From Aquilaria yunnanensis (taxonomy: Eukaryota; Streptophyta; Magnoliopsida; Malvales; Thymelaeaceae), in assembly GCA_039654915.1 (NCBI GenBank), contig JBDJPA010000011.1:992001-1056000 (forward strand): a stretch of DNA of 64,000 bases, written 5' to 3'. The notes below the pieces were generated by a model. It saw only the letters and a program-made list of their open reading frames with translations, ran no database searches and was not told the origin of the DNA. Each line of letters starts with the position of its first letter. Positions within the stretch are counted from its first letter, which is position 1. The position numbers and the translations under genes are program-made. Below are positions 10,572 to 21,609 of the stretch, piece by piece.

Positions 10572-12973
10572 ATGACAAGTAACGACGTCCAGGATGGGGC
10601 AATAGCCACGGGCAACCAATGGAGAAGCATAGATGCGATGTCGCCATACTACATACATGCCTCGGACAGCCCTGGGCAAGTTTACGTCAGTGAACTCCTC
10701 AACGATGGAAACTACGGGGAATGGGTGAATGACATGAGCAATGCCTTATTCGCCAAGAACAAGGCAGGCTTCATTGACGGGACAATCCCAAGGCCACCAT
10801 CAAACTCGCCAGACCTAAACCATTGGATGCGTTGGGACGCCATGGTCAAGGGGTGGTTGAGGAGTTCAATGGATAAAGAAGTTCGAAGCAGCGTGCGGTA
10901 TGCGAAGACTGCCCAAGAGATTTGGCAAGATCTTGAAGAAAGGTTTGGGAAAGGGAATGCGCCAAGAGCATATGAGCTAAGGCGTGCCATAGCCCTCCTA
11001 AGGCAAGAAAAGCTTTCAGTTTCGGCCTACTATACAAAGTTAAAAGGGTTGTGGGATGAAGTGCAGTTCATTTCACCTTGGCCAAAGTGCACCTGTGAGG
11101 GTTGTGCGTGTGACGTTCAGAAGCAACTGACGGAGATGAGAGGCAAAGAGCAGCTTTATGACTTCCTAATGGGTTTGGACGACACTTTCAGCACCGTCAA
11201 AACACAAATCCTCAGCACGAAGCCCATCCTTAGCCTTGGCAGCGCCTACCACCTGGTCGCGCAAGATGAGCAGCAGAGGCAAGTCTCGGTAGCATACAAA
11301 CCAGCGACAGAAGCAACGGCTTTTCAGGCACAAGGGAGTCGTGACGCCAAGGCGGTGAAAGACCAAAGGGCCGAAAAGAAGGATAGACCAAGGTACGACC
11401 ACTGCCATAAGTTGGGACACTTGGAGGAAGAGTGTTTCGAAATAATAGGCTACCCGCCGGGATGGAACAAGGGAAGACGTGACAAGAAAGGTAGAACGTG
11501 GACCAATAAAAAGGATGGTCCAAAGGCGGCTCAAGTGGGCATGGACAGCAGCCCCATACCAGGTCTAACGCAGGGCCAATATGATCGCTTACTACAATGC
11601 CTTGGCCAAGAAGGTGAGACGTCAAAGGCAGAAGGACACACAGCACCAGTGGTTAACATGGCTGGTAAGATAAATTTCACAAAACCATGGATAATTGATT
11701 CAGGTGCAACTGAGCACATTACGTGCAATGGTGAAGTATTCGAAACGAAGCAAGAAGGGAAAGAACAAAGACCGGTGAAAATACCAACTGGAGAAAGCGT
11801 GCCAGTCAAGGGAACAGGAAGGCTATGCTTGCCAAACGGAATAAGAGTTGATCACGTCTTGAATATTCCTGACTTTAAGTGCAACTTGCTTTCAGTTAGC
11901 AAATTAACAAAAGAGCTAAACTGTGCATTAACTTTCGTGGCCGACTTTTGTGTAATGCAGGACTTACCTACGAGGAACCTGATTGGAGTGGGTAGGCAGT
12001 GCGATGGGCTATATCTCCTTGAGCCAGTGCGAGGTGGAGGTGTGGCAATGACAGTAACCAAGACAGATGACATGGAAGTCTGGCATCAAAGACTGGGTCA
12101 CGCATCAAAGAGGAAACTCAAGATGATAGAGTCGAGCTTTGAGCAAGTTAGAGGTAGTAAACTTGAGCATTGTGATTCTTGTATTCGAGCTAAGCAGACT
12201 AGACTACCTTTTCCTAAGAGTAAAATAAGAAGTACTGCATGTTTCGATTTAATACATTGCGACATATGGGGAGGATATAAGACAGCGTCTTTATCAGGGG
12301 CACACTATTTTCTCACCATAGTCGATGATTTCCGTAGAGGAGTTTGGGTCTATTTAATGAAGCATAAATCTGAAGTGGGCCATTATTTGCCTGTGTTTTT
12401 AAAGATGGTTGAGACATAATTCGAAAGAAGAGTAAAGCGAATAAGAGTAGACAATGGTATGGAGTTTCGATCACATTTCATGCAAAGACTATATGATGAG
12501 CAAGGCATAGTCTTACAAACCACATGCATCTATACTCCTCAACAGAATGGCGTAGTTGAGCGGAAACATAGACATATATTGGAAATTGCACGTGCACTAA
12601 GGTTCCATGCTAGCCTACCAATAAATTTCTGGGGGGAATGCGTGCTCACGACAGTCTACATAATAAATAGATTACCATCCATAGCAATTGACAACAAAAC
12701 ACCTCATGAAATTTTATTGGGAAAGAAACCAAACTACACTCATTTGAGAACCTTTGGATGTCTTGCATATGCTCATGAAAAAAGGAGAGAGGACAAATTT
12801 AGCGAAAAGGGGAGACCCTATGTCTTCATTGGATATCCCAGTGGGCAAAAGGGATATAAACTCTATGACTTAAAAAGTGGAGAAGTTCACGTATCAAGAG
12901 GACGACACGGTGAACCAGGAGGGAATAAGACAGGAGATAAGAATATCCTATGATCAAGATCAAGGGTATGGAG
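10572..12973 (+). pseudogene. Copia A gag-protease-integrase polyprotein, broken
   Basis: The 615-residue frame from 10,572 starts at the first ATG after the primer site. Residues about 20-240 match the Copia gag domain. The zinc knuckle reads YDHCHKLGHLEEEC, so the first Cys of CX2CX4HX4C has become Tyr. The protease motif WIIDSGATEH lies near residue 375. The GAG-pre-integrase HHCC block (VWHQRLGH...CDSCIRAKQ) lies near residues 505-550 and the integrase core opens with IHCDIW. A single TAA at 12,418-12,420 interrupts the same frame, which then continues with VDNGMEF and GVVERKHRH, completing the D-D-E triad. A frameshift near 12,895 follows VHVSR. The reading continues in the next frame up to the solo LTR at 12,974. 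Family assignment is firm; the gene is dead. Confidence 0.88.
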
Positions 12974-15507
12974 TGTGACGGAACGGGGCCCAGTGCCCCC
13001 AATCTTGTAGGCTCTTAGGGATAATGATTCCCACTAGTTACAGTTGGCTAACTATTACTCGTCAATATAAATTAAAACAATTTATATGCAACTAGTTACT
13101 TAGCCTACTCAGATTAAGTTATGCATGCTTCTGACTTGGCAATGCAACCGAAATTTAAAAGTCTTGAATTAAAACATTGCTCGAGCATTTCATTAAAACA
13201 TACTGAAAACGTACCAAGTCATTGAAATACTAGTTGCTTTAACTACAAGTAACAGTTTTGTGCATACATTACAACTCTAGCATGCACCCAAAAGTAACAA
13301 GATGGATTTACATCCTAATGTATCCCAATAGAGGCAACTTACTTAGTACACAAAGTACTATGTACAAGAGACAAAATTACTAACTACTAAGATCATTTAC
13401 TTGAGCCCACCTTGAGCTAAGCCAAGCTCCAAGTGTAGCCCTTCACTAGACCTTGTTCTTGTGTACTCTTAGCCTCTACACTGTAAAGGCACAACTTGGT
13501 TAGCACATAACTTATACTGCAAGAAACTAGAATCACTAGGATTCTCAATAAAATACCTGCAAAACAGAAAGCTTAGGCCTTGACTATCACCTCAGTGATT
13601 AGGCCCGGGATTAGGTCCTGCACAATAAAACTAAGGGAATGAGTACTTAAAAGTACTCAGTAAGGATTCCCTTCTTGAATACCTGCAAAGAAATATGCGA
13701 CAAATATGCAATATGGCAACCAAGCAATCAAACATGCAATTCAAACAACAAACAATCAACAAAATGCCAAAAATGCAATGTATGGATGTATGATATGGAA
13801 TGCACACGACACATGCACTTGGGACTTTCTGCACTTAAGTGCCTTAATTCTTGCCGTGAGCTCAAACGGCTGAGGTACTTGAGATACTGGCCCTCGTATC
13901 CCGGACACTTTACCTCAATTAAGTCCCATCTACGGGTTCTAGAGTAGGTCGTCACCTATCTCAAACTTACCCGCCTTTACCCTTGATTTATTGTACAGGG
14001 TAGTCTTACTATGTGGTTTAACTAGTCAAACCCTCAAGGTTTAACTCAAAATACTACTAGTGGCTCACTTACCAAACCAAATGGCTTGGTTGGGATCGAC
14101 TTAGGTTTTTCTCTCTATTGACCATATATAATTGATACTCTATACGGCCAATAAAGAGTCTAAAAACCCACTTAATCCCCTTAATTTACATTTAAAAGCT
14201 TAAATATTATGAGTTACTTAGCCACCAAGTCACATTTCTTTTATACTTAACCACACAACTTGACTACCTTCCAAATAACGCACAATTCCCGCCTTAGGAA
14301 CGAATTCTAGACCCAACCGAGGCTATGGAACGTCTTAGAATAGCCTAGGGATAGAAACCGAGAGTCTAAGTTAATCTTAGGATGGCCGGAAATCGAGGCC
14401 AAATTGGCATTTGGCGACGCGGCGCCAAAGAGCAAATGCTTTTGGCGACGCGGCGCCGCCGAGCAAACGCTCTGTGTACATTTTCGCACGCTGGCGCCGC
14501 GGCGCCAATTCGCGGACCAATTGGCGACGCGTCGCCAATTCTGTTTTCTGGGTTTGTGCGACAGCGTCGTGCTTGTACACAAGCTACTCAAACTCTCTCA
14601 TTTCTAATCCAAACTTAATGGGTCTTGTTTCTAATTCATCCCAACACACAAAGCTACAAAACCATGCATTATTTGAGCTTAATTACTTGAACCATTACCT
14701 CAATTTTAGCCACAAAGCAAGCAATGAAACACAAGCTTTTCTAGCTCCACAAGCTTCCTTGAGTTCCAAGTCTAAAACCAACGAAAATTGGCACCCAAAC
14801 CAATCAAACCAAGACCATTTCTAGCTCTAGAAACAACCTATAATCACACCAAATGATCTCAAGAAGCTTACCTACGAAAATTGGATTCCAAAACAAGCTC
14901 CAAAGATCAAATGAAGCAAGAACACTAGCAAAGGGGCTTAGTGATCTTTCCTAACTCCTTGGGCACCCTTAATTCAATGGAATTTTGCAAGAAAATGGAA
15001 GCTTGGGCTGTGATTTTGGGAGAGGAGAGGGAGCTACGAATTTTTGGTGTTGCAATGAAATGGCTAAGTATGAAGAAGAGAAGAAGAAACTTAACTTATA
15101 AGCTTAATAAGCAACTTTTCTCTCCCTTGCACTTAAGCCCTCATACTTTCATTTGTTTCAAATAGCTCACCAACTCACACTCCAAACTCACTTTTCTTTG
15201 TTTTAAAAGGTACTAAAAAGCTTCCCAAACTTAATTTTCTTGAACACTTTAGCCACTTAAGTTCTAAATGGCTCAAAAAGAACACTTAGTGCCACAAGTT
15301 GTCAAAACTTACTAGGATGATTCTAAAAGCTAGAACAACTAATGGTCTTGACTTAACTATGCCAAATCACACTTAGGAACTCACTTAACTTGATTAAGCT
15401 TATGTTACTTGCTTAACAAGGCGCTAATTTGAGGTACTTAATTTCATAAACACTTAATCAAAGTAAATAAACACTTACTTGATTAATCGACTAGGAGAGC
15501 TGTCACA
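12974..15507 (-). mobile_element. Solo LTR (Tekay/Del-like Ty3-Gypsy), inserted in Copia A
   Basis: A 2,534-bp segment begins TGTGACGGAACGGGGCCC and ends GAGCTGTCACA, giving inverted ends TGTGAC/GTCACA. It is flanked by an identical 5-bp repeat TGGAG (12,969-12,973 and 15,508-15,512). Removing it and one repeat copy restores the Copia A frame across the junction. By comparison with plant Tekay/Del LTRs, which end in a GGGGC(G)TGACA-like sequence, it reads on the minus strand. It has no gag or pol and no internal LTR pair, hence a solo LTR left by recombination. A related LTR start (TGTGACAACTCTCC) is at 18,318. Confidence 0.82.
14405..14545. repeat. GC-rich palindrome cluster inside the solo LTR
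   Basis: Within about 140 bp lie four related GC-rich motifs. TTGGCGACGCGGCGCC occurs at 14,411 and 14,442. A perfect 16-bp palindrome TGGCGCCGCGGCGCCA is at 14,492-14,507. A perfect 22-bp palindrome is at 14,519-14,540, centred on GACGCGTC. The surrounding LTR is AT-rich, so the composition shift is abrupt. Several overlapping frames seen here are by-products of the repeat. Confidence 0.8.
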
Positions 15508-15512
15508 TGGAG

Positions 15513-16345
15513 AGTATCCACAAGAAGACGAAGGGCATAAAGCTCCCCAAAGGGAAGCAGTCCCTGAGGAGAGCACTGAAGAGGACGCCTCGACACATGG
15601 CAACGGGACAGAGATTGAGACAAGACACAGTCAGCGAATCAGACAGCCCTCGAAGCGTCTTGAAGGATATGAAGTTGATTTGCCACCCTCCATCAAGCAG
15701 TCGCAACAGTCTATCCCTCCGACAGGTAACTCCGTGGTATATCCTCTCTCACACTTTGTTGGTTATGATAAGTTTTCACGATCACGTAAGGCTTTTTTGT
15801 CGGCCATCACTATAGACGATGAGCCAAAGACGTTTTCTCAGGCAGTCAAGGATGAACGTTGGAGAGAAGCCATGCGAAAGGAGATAGAAGCACTGGAGAG
15901 AAATGAAACATGGACTCTTGAGCATTTGCCACCAGGAAAGAATGCAGTGGACTCTAAATGGGTCTACAAAATCAAGTTCAAGCCAAACGGTGAGGTAGAA
16001 CGCTACAAAGCGCGCCTCGTTGCCAAAGGGTTCACACAAATTGAGGGCATTGATTTCCATGAAACATACGCTCCAGTCGCGAAACTCATCACTGTTCGAA
16101 CCTTATTGGCAGTAGCAGCTAAGAGAAACTGGAAAGTCCACCAACTTGACGTAAACAACGCTTTCCTTCATGGCGATTTGGAGGAAGAAGTTTACATGCG
16201 TGTTCCGCAAGGGTTCGCAAGGAAGGAAGAGACAAGAGTATGTCGTTTGAGGAAATCATTATATGGACTCAGGCAAGCGTCGAGGAACTGGTACCGGAAG
16301 TTCACGGAGGCGCTAACTGAGCTAGATTTCCAACCCACAAGAATG
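15513..16345 (+). pseudogene. Copia A reverse transcriptase, N-terminal part
   Basis: Continuation of the Copia A polyprotein after the solo LTR. The acidic linker ([13 protein letters not shown]...) and [16 protein letters not shown] precede the reverse transcriptase. Signatures are [56 protein letters not shown] and [18 protein letters not shown], with the first catalytic Asp in [17 protein letters not shown] is present, but the frame ends soon after LDF, before the YVDD catalytic box. Downstream sequence has no similarity to the rest of the domain, so the element is truncated near 16,340. Confidence 0.88.
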
Positions 16346-17220
16346 CCTCAGTAACTGGTGAACATTACTATCAAATTTGACAGGAAATCAGCTTTGTCAC
16401 CTAGTCTCATAACGTCACCAAAGGTTTGATTTCTAATGATTAGATTTCTAATTAATGAGATGTCAGCACCTAAACACGTGACGTGGCAATCTAATGTGGC
16501 ATGAATTTAAAATGAGTTTTCAAACCGAAAAATCGCACATACTTCTGGAATGAACCTTTCACCAAATTAAAAAATTAACTTTAACTCAAGTGATTTTTTT
16601 GTACAGAACCAAAATATTCTCGTGTTAAAAAAACTGTTCTAGTTTCAATATGTTGAAAAACTTTTATCCTATTGAAACTATAGCTCGAGGTTTTTCTTAC
16701 TTCTGTAGATGCAAACTTCAACGAATTTTGCACAAAAAAGCTTTTTTCTTTTACAAGCAATGGTTAAATCACAAAAAATACTTGAAATATACTTAAGAAT
16801 TGTTTTTCCTTCCAAAGATCAAAATTTTTTCAACAAGAGACCAATATATAAATCTTTAAATGTGGACTTGAAAAACATAAAATAAATATGTTTTGTAATC
16901 ATTAAAATTAGCTAAATATAAGCCATGAGTGGAGCAAAACCAACATATGGGAAAGTTGAATGAATGTATTAACAATCAAAACAAGGTTACTGATAAATCT
17001 TTTAAACTGAAATCCATAGTTTTCATAATTATCTTGTAGGAACAAGAGAAGAAACCTGAAGCTATTTCAACTATATACCACGAAGAAAGATTTAACTCCC
17101 ATGCAAGTCAGGAATTACTTTCCCTAGAGGGCACCAGAGATGAATGCCTAGGGATCGACTCGAACTACTTACACAAGGCGATGAGCTTGCTCTCTCATTG
17201 CTTATTATATATATATATAT
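16346..17220. other. Intergenic DNA, no gene seen
   Basis: AT-rich flank between truncated Copia A and the WAK fragment. An (AT)n run lies at about 17,206-17,222, exactly where the WAK fragment ends. Confidence 0.4.
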
Positions 17221-17610
17221 ATGCAGCCTATTGCCATGAACTTGTTCTTGGTTGAAACTTTGGAGGTGCCCGTTGTGAGGGAGGCAAGGAATGCTTCAGT
17301 TTCCATGCCGTTTCCGTCGTAACAGTCGGAGGCGATATATGTACAGCTGCTAGATACAGATCTCTCCCTCTGCCAGAGAGATGTTGGTCACTTGAAGGTT
17401 GCTGTTGCCCAGGAAGGTTTTGTGAAGGTTGGAAGTGGTGTTACAGGTGATGAGGAAATCAGTAAATTGGTCGTTCAATAGGCAGTCATCCGATAGTCCG
17501 AAGGGGTAAGGTATGTCAACGTCGCCGCATTTGCTGGCGCATTCGGCCGTTGTTGCGCTTGCTGCAAGAGCTACGTATATCGCCACCACTTCAACCGCTT
17601 TCAGCCCCAT
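17221..17610 (-). pseudogene. Wall-associated kinase-like pseudogene fragment 1 (signal peptide and GUB_WAK part)
   Basis: Reads on the minus strand from an ATG at 17,608-17,610 (MGLKAVEVVAIYVALA), a hydrophobic signal peptide. It is followed by CASKCGDVDIPYPFG, the start of the galacturonan-binding GUB_WAK_bind domain, and then ITCNTTS and VTNISLAEGEI. A TAG and a frameshift near 17,350 break the frame. The matching sequence continues in another frame (ASDCYDGNGMETEAF, KNKFMAIGC) down to the (AT)n tract. No EGF, transmembrane or kinase part follows. The same blocks occur in the WAK pseudogene at 44,212-52,530. In intact WAK-like proteins this region is extracellular and binds pectin; here it is a dead 5' exon piece. 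Confidence 0.8.
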
Positions 17611-17733
17611 TTTTCTCAGCTCAATTTGCAAGAAAACCCGAAGAGGAAGAAAAAGAAAAATTGAAGAAGATGGGAACAATATTGGAGCTGCACTCATTTC
17701 CCTAGCATTCACTTATATATGTGTAAATATTGA

Positions 17734-18029
17734 GGTGGTGTTTGAATGTGAAAATTTTTCTTATTTTTCTTTTTTAAATTTTCTTTGATAGAAGTTTGAG
17801 TAAATAGGTAGTTTTAATAATGTAGAAAACCTTGTTTTCTAAATTTTAGAAAACTCATGTTATAAAATAGAAAACTTTGTTTTAGATGTTTTCCATTTTA
17901 ACACATGAATTTTCTAAAGTTTAGAAAATAGAGTTTTTCATATCCTTAAAACATGCCATATATTCAAACTTTCATCAAAGAAAATTTGAAAAGGAGAAAT
18001 GGGAAAATTTTTTATAACTAAACCCCACC
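17734..18029. mobile_element. PIF/Harbinger-like MITE
   Basis: A 296-bp element. The left end reads GGTGGTGTTTGAATGTG and the reverse complement of the right end reads GGTGGGGTTTAGTTATA. Similarity between the two ends extends inward for about 65 bp to a shared CAAATTTTCTTTGAT-like segment. Flanking triplets are both TGA (17,731-17,733 and 18,030-18,032). Ends starting GG with a 3-bp duplication fit Tourist/Harbinger MITEs. It inserted about 125 bp upstream of the WAK fragment start. Half of a related copy is at about 55,490-56,017. Confidence 0.68.
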
Positions 18030-18297
18030 TGAGTAATCTTGATTTACTAACCTTCTTACTCAATTCTGTACATCACAGTTTCACTTATTTTTCAGAAAAT
18101 GTGACAATTAATTTTCTACATCTAATCTTTCATTAATACATGAGAGTTAGTATATATTTTTTTACTCTCTCGTCTTTCACTTCTCTCTTTTTCAATATAT
18201 ATCTCAAAATGGTTATTACTTTTCTTTAACTATACATATTTTTCTTCTTTTGTTTTTTATTAAACTATGCATATTTTTCCAAATATACTATGTGTCA

Positions 18298-18900
18298 TGC
18301 CCCAAAACTCATTGTGACAACTCTCCTAATTAACAACTGGCTTTAACCTGGTAAGTATATTTTATTTAAGTGTTTTCACTCAAATACTTCAAGTTAGCAT
18401 CTTATTAAGTAAAAAAAGACAAGCTAAGTAAACGTAAAGATAAGTTCTTAAGTGTAATTTGGCACCTAAGAGTCAAAAGGATAAAATTGGTAATTTTGAC
18501 CAAGTAAATGACATGACTATAATTTTGATGAAATTTGGGTCATGTAAGAAATTTTGACTAATTAAGTTAAGATCATAAGTTAATCTAACTATTAGAACCA
18601 TCATTTGAAGGAAAAGTACAAAAATTGTACTAAGTGTTTAAATGAGCTATTTATGTCTTAAACGGCTTAAATGTTCAAAAAGTTAAATGTAAGAGGCACA
18701 AAAACAGTCTTTAGGACTAAGGAGAGATGATTTTGAGAATTTGAGAACTAAGATGTAAGAAATCAAGACTTATGCCTTAATGGAATGGAAGCGGGAATAG
18801 ACACAAAAGTGAGAGCGTGAATTCATTAAAATTATAAAATCTTTAAGAACGAGAGCGGCTTGAGAGCGATATGTATATGCATTTATGTAAGTTATTTGAT
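18298..18900 (+). mobile_element. Fragment of a Tekay/Del-like LTR start
   Basis: TGTCATGCCCCAAAACTCAT is followed by TGTGACAACTCTCCTAATTAA. The next ~150 bp matches the reverse complement of the right end of the solo LTR at 12,974-15,507 (TGTGACAGCTCTCC..., then similar TTAAGTGTTT and AGTTAGC/AAATTAGC blocks). No other end or target duplication was found, so the right limit is approximate. Confidence 0.5.
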
Positions 18901-20208
18901 TTATTTAGAAGTTAATACTTGAATGAAACTTTAAAAGAGAAAAAAATGATCTACATGTTGGAACGTTTTGAAAAAGGAAAAATTAATATAAAAATAAAAA
19001 ATAAGTACCAGCAGTAAAAAGATAAGAAAAACAATAGATTAAATAAAAAGAAGAAAGCAACTGCCTGCCATGTGGGACGGTGGACCCACTGTCAATATTT
19101 TGACAGAAAGTGAAGTAAGATATTGTACTTTGATTTTGAAAAACCAAATTGCAACATACGGAAAAAATGAAACACAACTGACAGCAAAGTCAAAGCGCCT
19201 GGCATTCGTAAATTTGATTCTTTAAAAGCCATTCGCTCTGAATTCGTGAATTCGCGTTTTTTAATTGAATTCGTAGCTTTGTTGCACGAATTATGTGGCT
19301 AAGGTTTAGAGTAAAATGACAGAATAGGAATTCATAGCACAGTGGGTAGGGTGATAATTGTGATAGCTTAAACCAATTATTGTACTGCATCAAAAATTGT
19401 TTAAGAATTGTTAATGATCGAGCGCTAAAAAAAACTAGTCTTAAAAACAGTGTAGTGCGGAATAGAATATCATGTGTGGAGAATCAAGAACTACACTTTC
19501 CTAGAACTAGGAGTATAGAACCAACACTTGCCAAAATAGAGTTAGAGTAAAAATTCAGAACATTACAATTGTTATAAGATTTTATTGCAAAATATCTCAA
19601 TCAAAATGTGTCTAATTCTAACTTATTTAATTGAACACAATATATTTTATAAATAAGATAAAATTTGAATAAGCAGATAAATAAGCAAATTAATAAGACA
19701 CTTGGAAAACAATTTCAAAATAAAATATATATTTGAAAATTCTTATTCTGATTGAAAAACAATTTAATGAAAAATAACTTTGAATCAAAACATTGAAAAA
19801 TTACTAAGTTGGAAAAATTAATATTTTTAAGAAATAGTATATACATATTACCAAAAAAATTTAATTTTTAGAAATGGTAGTAGCCACTTACCTCAAAACA
19901 CAACTTTCCAACTTCTAAATTAATTGTTTAGTAACCTAAAATAATTGTGTAAAAGTTTATGTCAAAATACAACAAATTTAAGAAATAACAAAAAATCACT
20001 TACTGACACTGACTCAAGTGAACACTTTTGGAACCTAAGAATTCTCGAAACTAGTGTTAAAAGTATCAGGGACTAATATTGAAATTAGCCTAATTAACTT
20101 TTCAAGCCCTCATACTTCTGGTGTATAAATCCCTAGGATATCAATGAACTCGCATCAAAACCTAACGGACTAATGTGTAATTAGCCCAAATTTGTACCCA
20201 AAGGACTA
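18901..20208. other. AT-rich intergenic DNA
   Basis: No coding region, terminal repeat or other structure supported on either strand. Confidence 0.4.
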
Positions 20209-20216
20209 TTCTTTAT

Positions 20217-20675
20217 AGGAGCTCGAGCTCGATTTGAGGCTTACCAAGTTGAGCCTTATTAAGCTCAAGCCAAACAATGAGCCCAATACCTTGAAGCATT
20301 GAGCTCGACCTTGTAAGTACCCACCCCTTTTTGTTAAGGGGCCTAATGGGCCTTCAATAATAACATATATAATACTTAAATTATCTAGCTAATACCTGCC
20401 CCTTTTGTTAAAAAGCCTAATTGGCTTTTAATAATAACATATATAATACTTCAATTATCTAGCTAATGAAAGAGATTGGTTTAAGTCACTAAATTAAACA
20501 TAATAAATTCTATAAAAAGGCTTTCATTCAAGCTAAATGGGCTTTTAGGCTAAGCTCGAGCTTCAAAATTTGGGCTCGAGTAATTTAAGTTGGAGCCCAG
20601 GTAGTATTGATAGCTTAAGGGGCCGAGCTCGAGCCTAGTGGGCTCGAGTTTAGCCCGGCCCCTTTACACCCCTAA
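20217..20675. mobile_element. Small hAT-like non-autonomous element
   Basis: Both ends are rich in GAGCTCGAG motifs and the right end reads GCCCGGCCCCTTTACACCCCTAA, a common form of plant hAT termini. Flanking octamers are TTCTTTAT (20,209-20,216) and TTCTTCAT (20,676-20,683), seven of eight identical, the size expected for a hAT target duplication. The left terminus is not a clear inverse of the right, so the assignment is tentative. Confidence 0.45.
20319..20467. repeat. Tandem duplication of ~75 bp inside the hAT-like element
   Basis: Two adjacent units, 20,319-20,393 and 20,394-20,467, share CCCTTTTnGTTAA, a GCCTAATnGGC step and the run ATAATAACATATATAATACT up to TATCTAGCTAAT. Differences are few. 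Confidence 0.8.
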
Positions 20676-20683
20676 TTCTTCAT

Positions 20684-21173
20684 CTTCTCCCTTCGCTATT
20701 GCTTGCGACTCACAGGATCACCACCATACCCAGCCAAAATCTCACCAAACTTGTTTTTAATTGATTCTAAATATTTTCAATTATCAATTAACTCTTCCAA
20801 TCATCAAAATAAATTATAATCAACCAAATCATTAACCTAAATCTTTTTTCAAGTTCTAAAAAAAGCTAGCCTATGTATTGAAAAATAACTAACAATCACT
20901 TATTAAATATTTTTTTCTTGCAAAAAAAAAATGTACAGGTTGCTTCCACTTGATCCTCAATTGATGGTTTCTTCTTCCACTTGTTAATACAAAGCACAAT
21001 AGTTAGACAAGATTGTGAGAGAAATGCTCAAACCCTAATTCTTTTATGTCTCCCCTTTTTAACACAGCTCTTTCACTTCCCCAATTTACGTCTTCCATTA
21101 GGTTTTTTTTCCCGTACTTGCTCCTTTATTAATTCCCTTGCTCTTTTTTCCACTTTGCTTCTTATTTTTATTA
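20684..21173. other. AT-rich intergenic DNA
   Basis: No convincing gene. A short frame at 20,981-21,229 runs into the Stowaway-like MITE and has no recognisable domain. Confidence 0.4.
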
Positions 21174-21407
21174 CTCCCTCCGTCCTAGAACTTTTGATAC
21201 ATTTGATTTTTTATTGTATTTTTACTTAATTTTATTCATATTATTGTTTGTTATAAACAAATTAAAAAAATATATTTAGAAACTACATATATTGAATTAT
21301 CATTCATATATAAAGATTTTTTTATTTATATATTAAAATATTGAAAATAAAAAATTCTAGATTAATTGCAAAAAAAAAATGGAGCAAAACTTTTGGGATG
21401 GAGGGAG
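21174..21407. mobile_element. Stowaway/Tc1-mariner-like MITE
   Basis: A 234-bp element with ends CTCCCTCCGTCCTAGAACTTTTG and, inverted, CTCCCTCCATCCCAAAAGTTTTG, nearly perfect terminal inverted repeats of about 23 bp. It is flanked on both sides by the dinucleotide TA (21,172-21,173 and 21,408-21,409). The CTCCCTCCGT terminus is the standard plant Stowaway signature. Confidence 0.9.
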
Positions 21408-21609
21408 TATTAAGTTTTTTCCCTTTCTCTTGGTCTTAACCTAAATACCCAAAATAATAAAAATAAACCAAATTGGGTTGGGCTATTGCACTATCCCCAT
21501 TATGCCCATTATGTAATAAAGCTTACAAAATGCCTTTGTTTTATTATAATAATACTTCACATTTGACAAATATGCCTAGACCTACATGACTATTTCTCCC
21601 CTGAGCTAT

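Larger units (their letters stand above)
10318..16345 (+). mobile_element. Copia retrotransposon A, 3'-truncated and interrupted
   Basis: A Ty1-Copia element whose order gag, protease, integrase, reverse transcriptase is visible on the plus strand. A primer-site-like TGATATCAGAGCC at 10,504 (tRNA-Met type) follows a short putative 5' LTR. Coding runs from 10,572, is broken by one stop at 12,418 and a frameshift near 12,895, is interrupted by a solo LTR at 12,974-15,507, and resumes to about 16,340. There the reverse transcriptase stops before its YVDD box. RNase H and the 3' LTR are missing. It cannot be active. Confidence 0.85.

Noticed and set aside
11230..11809. Minus-strand ORFs of 92-138 residues across Copia A
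   Set aside because: Shadows of the gag-protease coding frame on the opposite strand.
14307..14824. Cluster of Ala/Arg-rich ORFs on both strands
   Set aside because: Generated by the palindromic GGCGACGCGGCGCC repeats inside the solo LTR.
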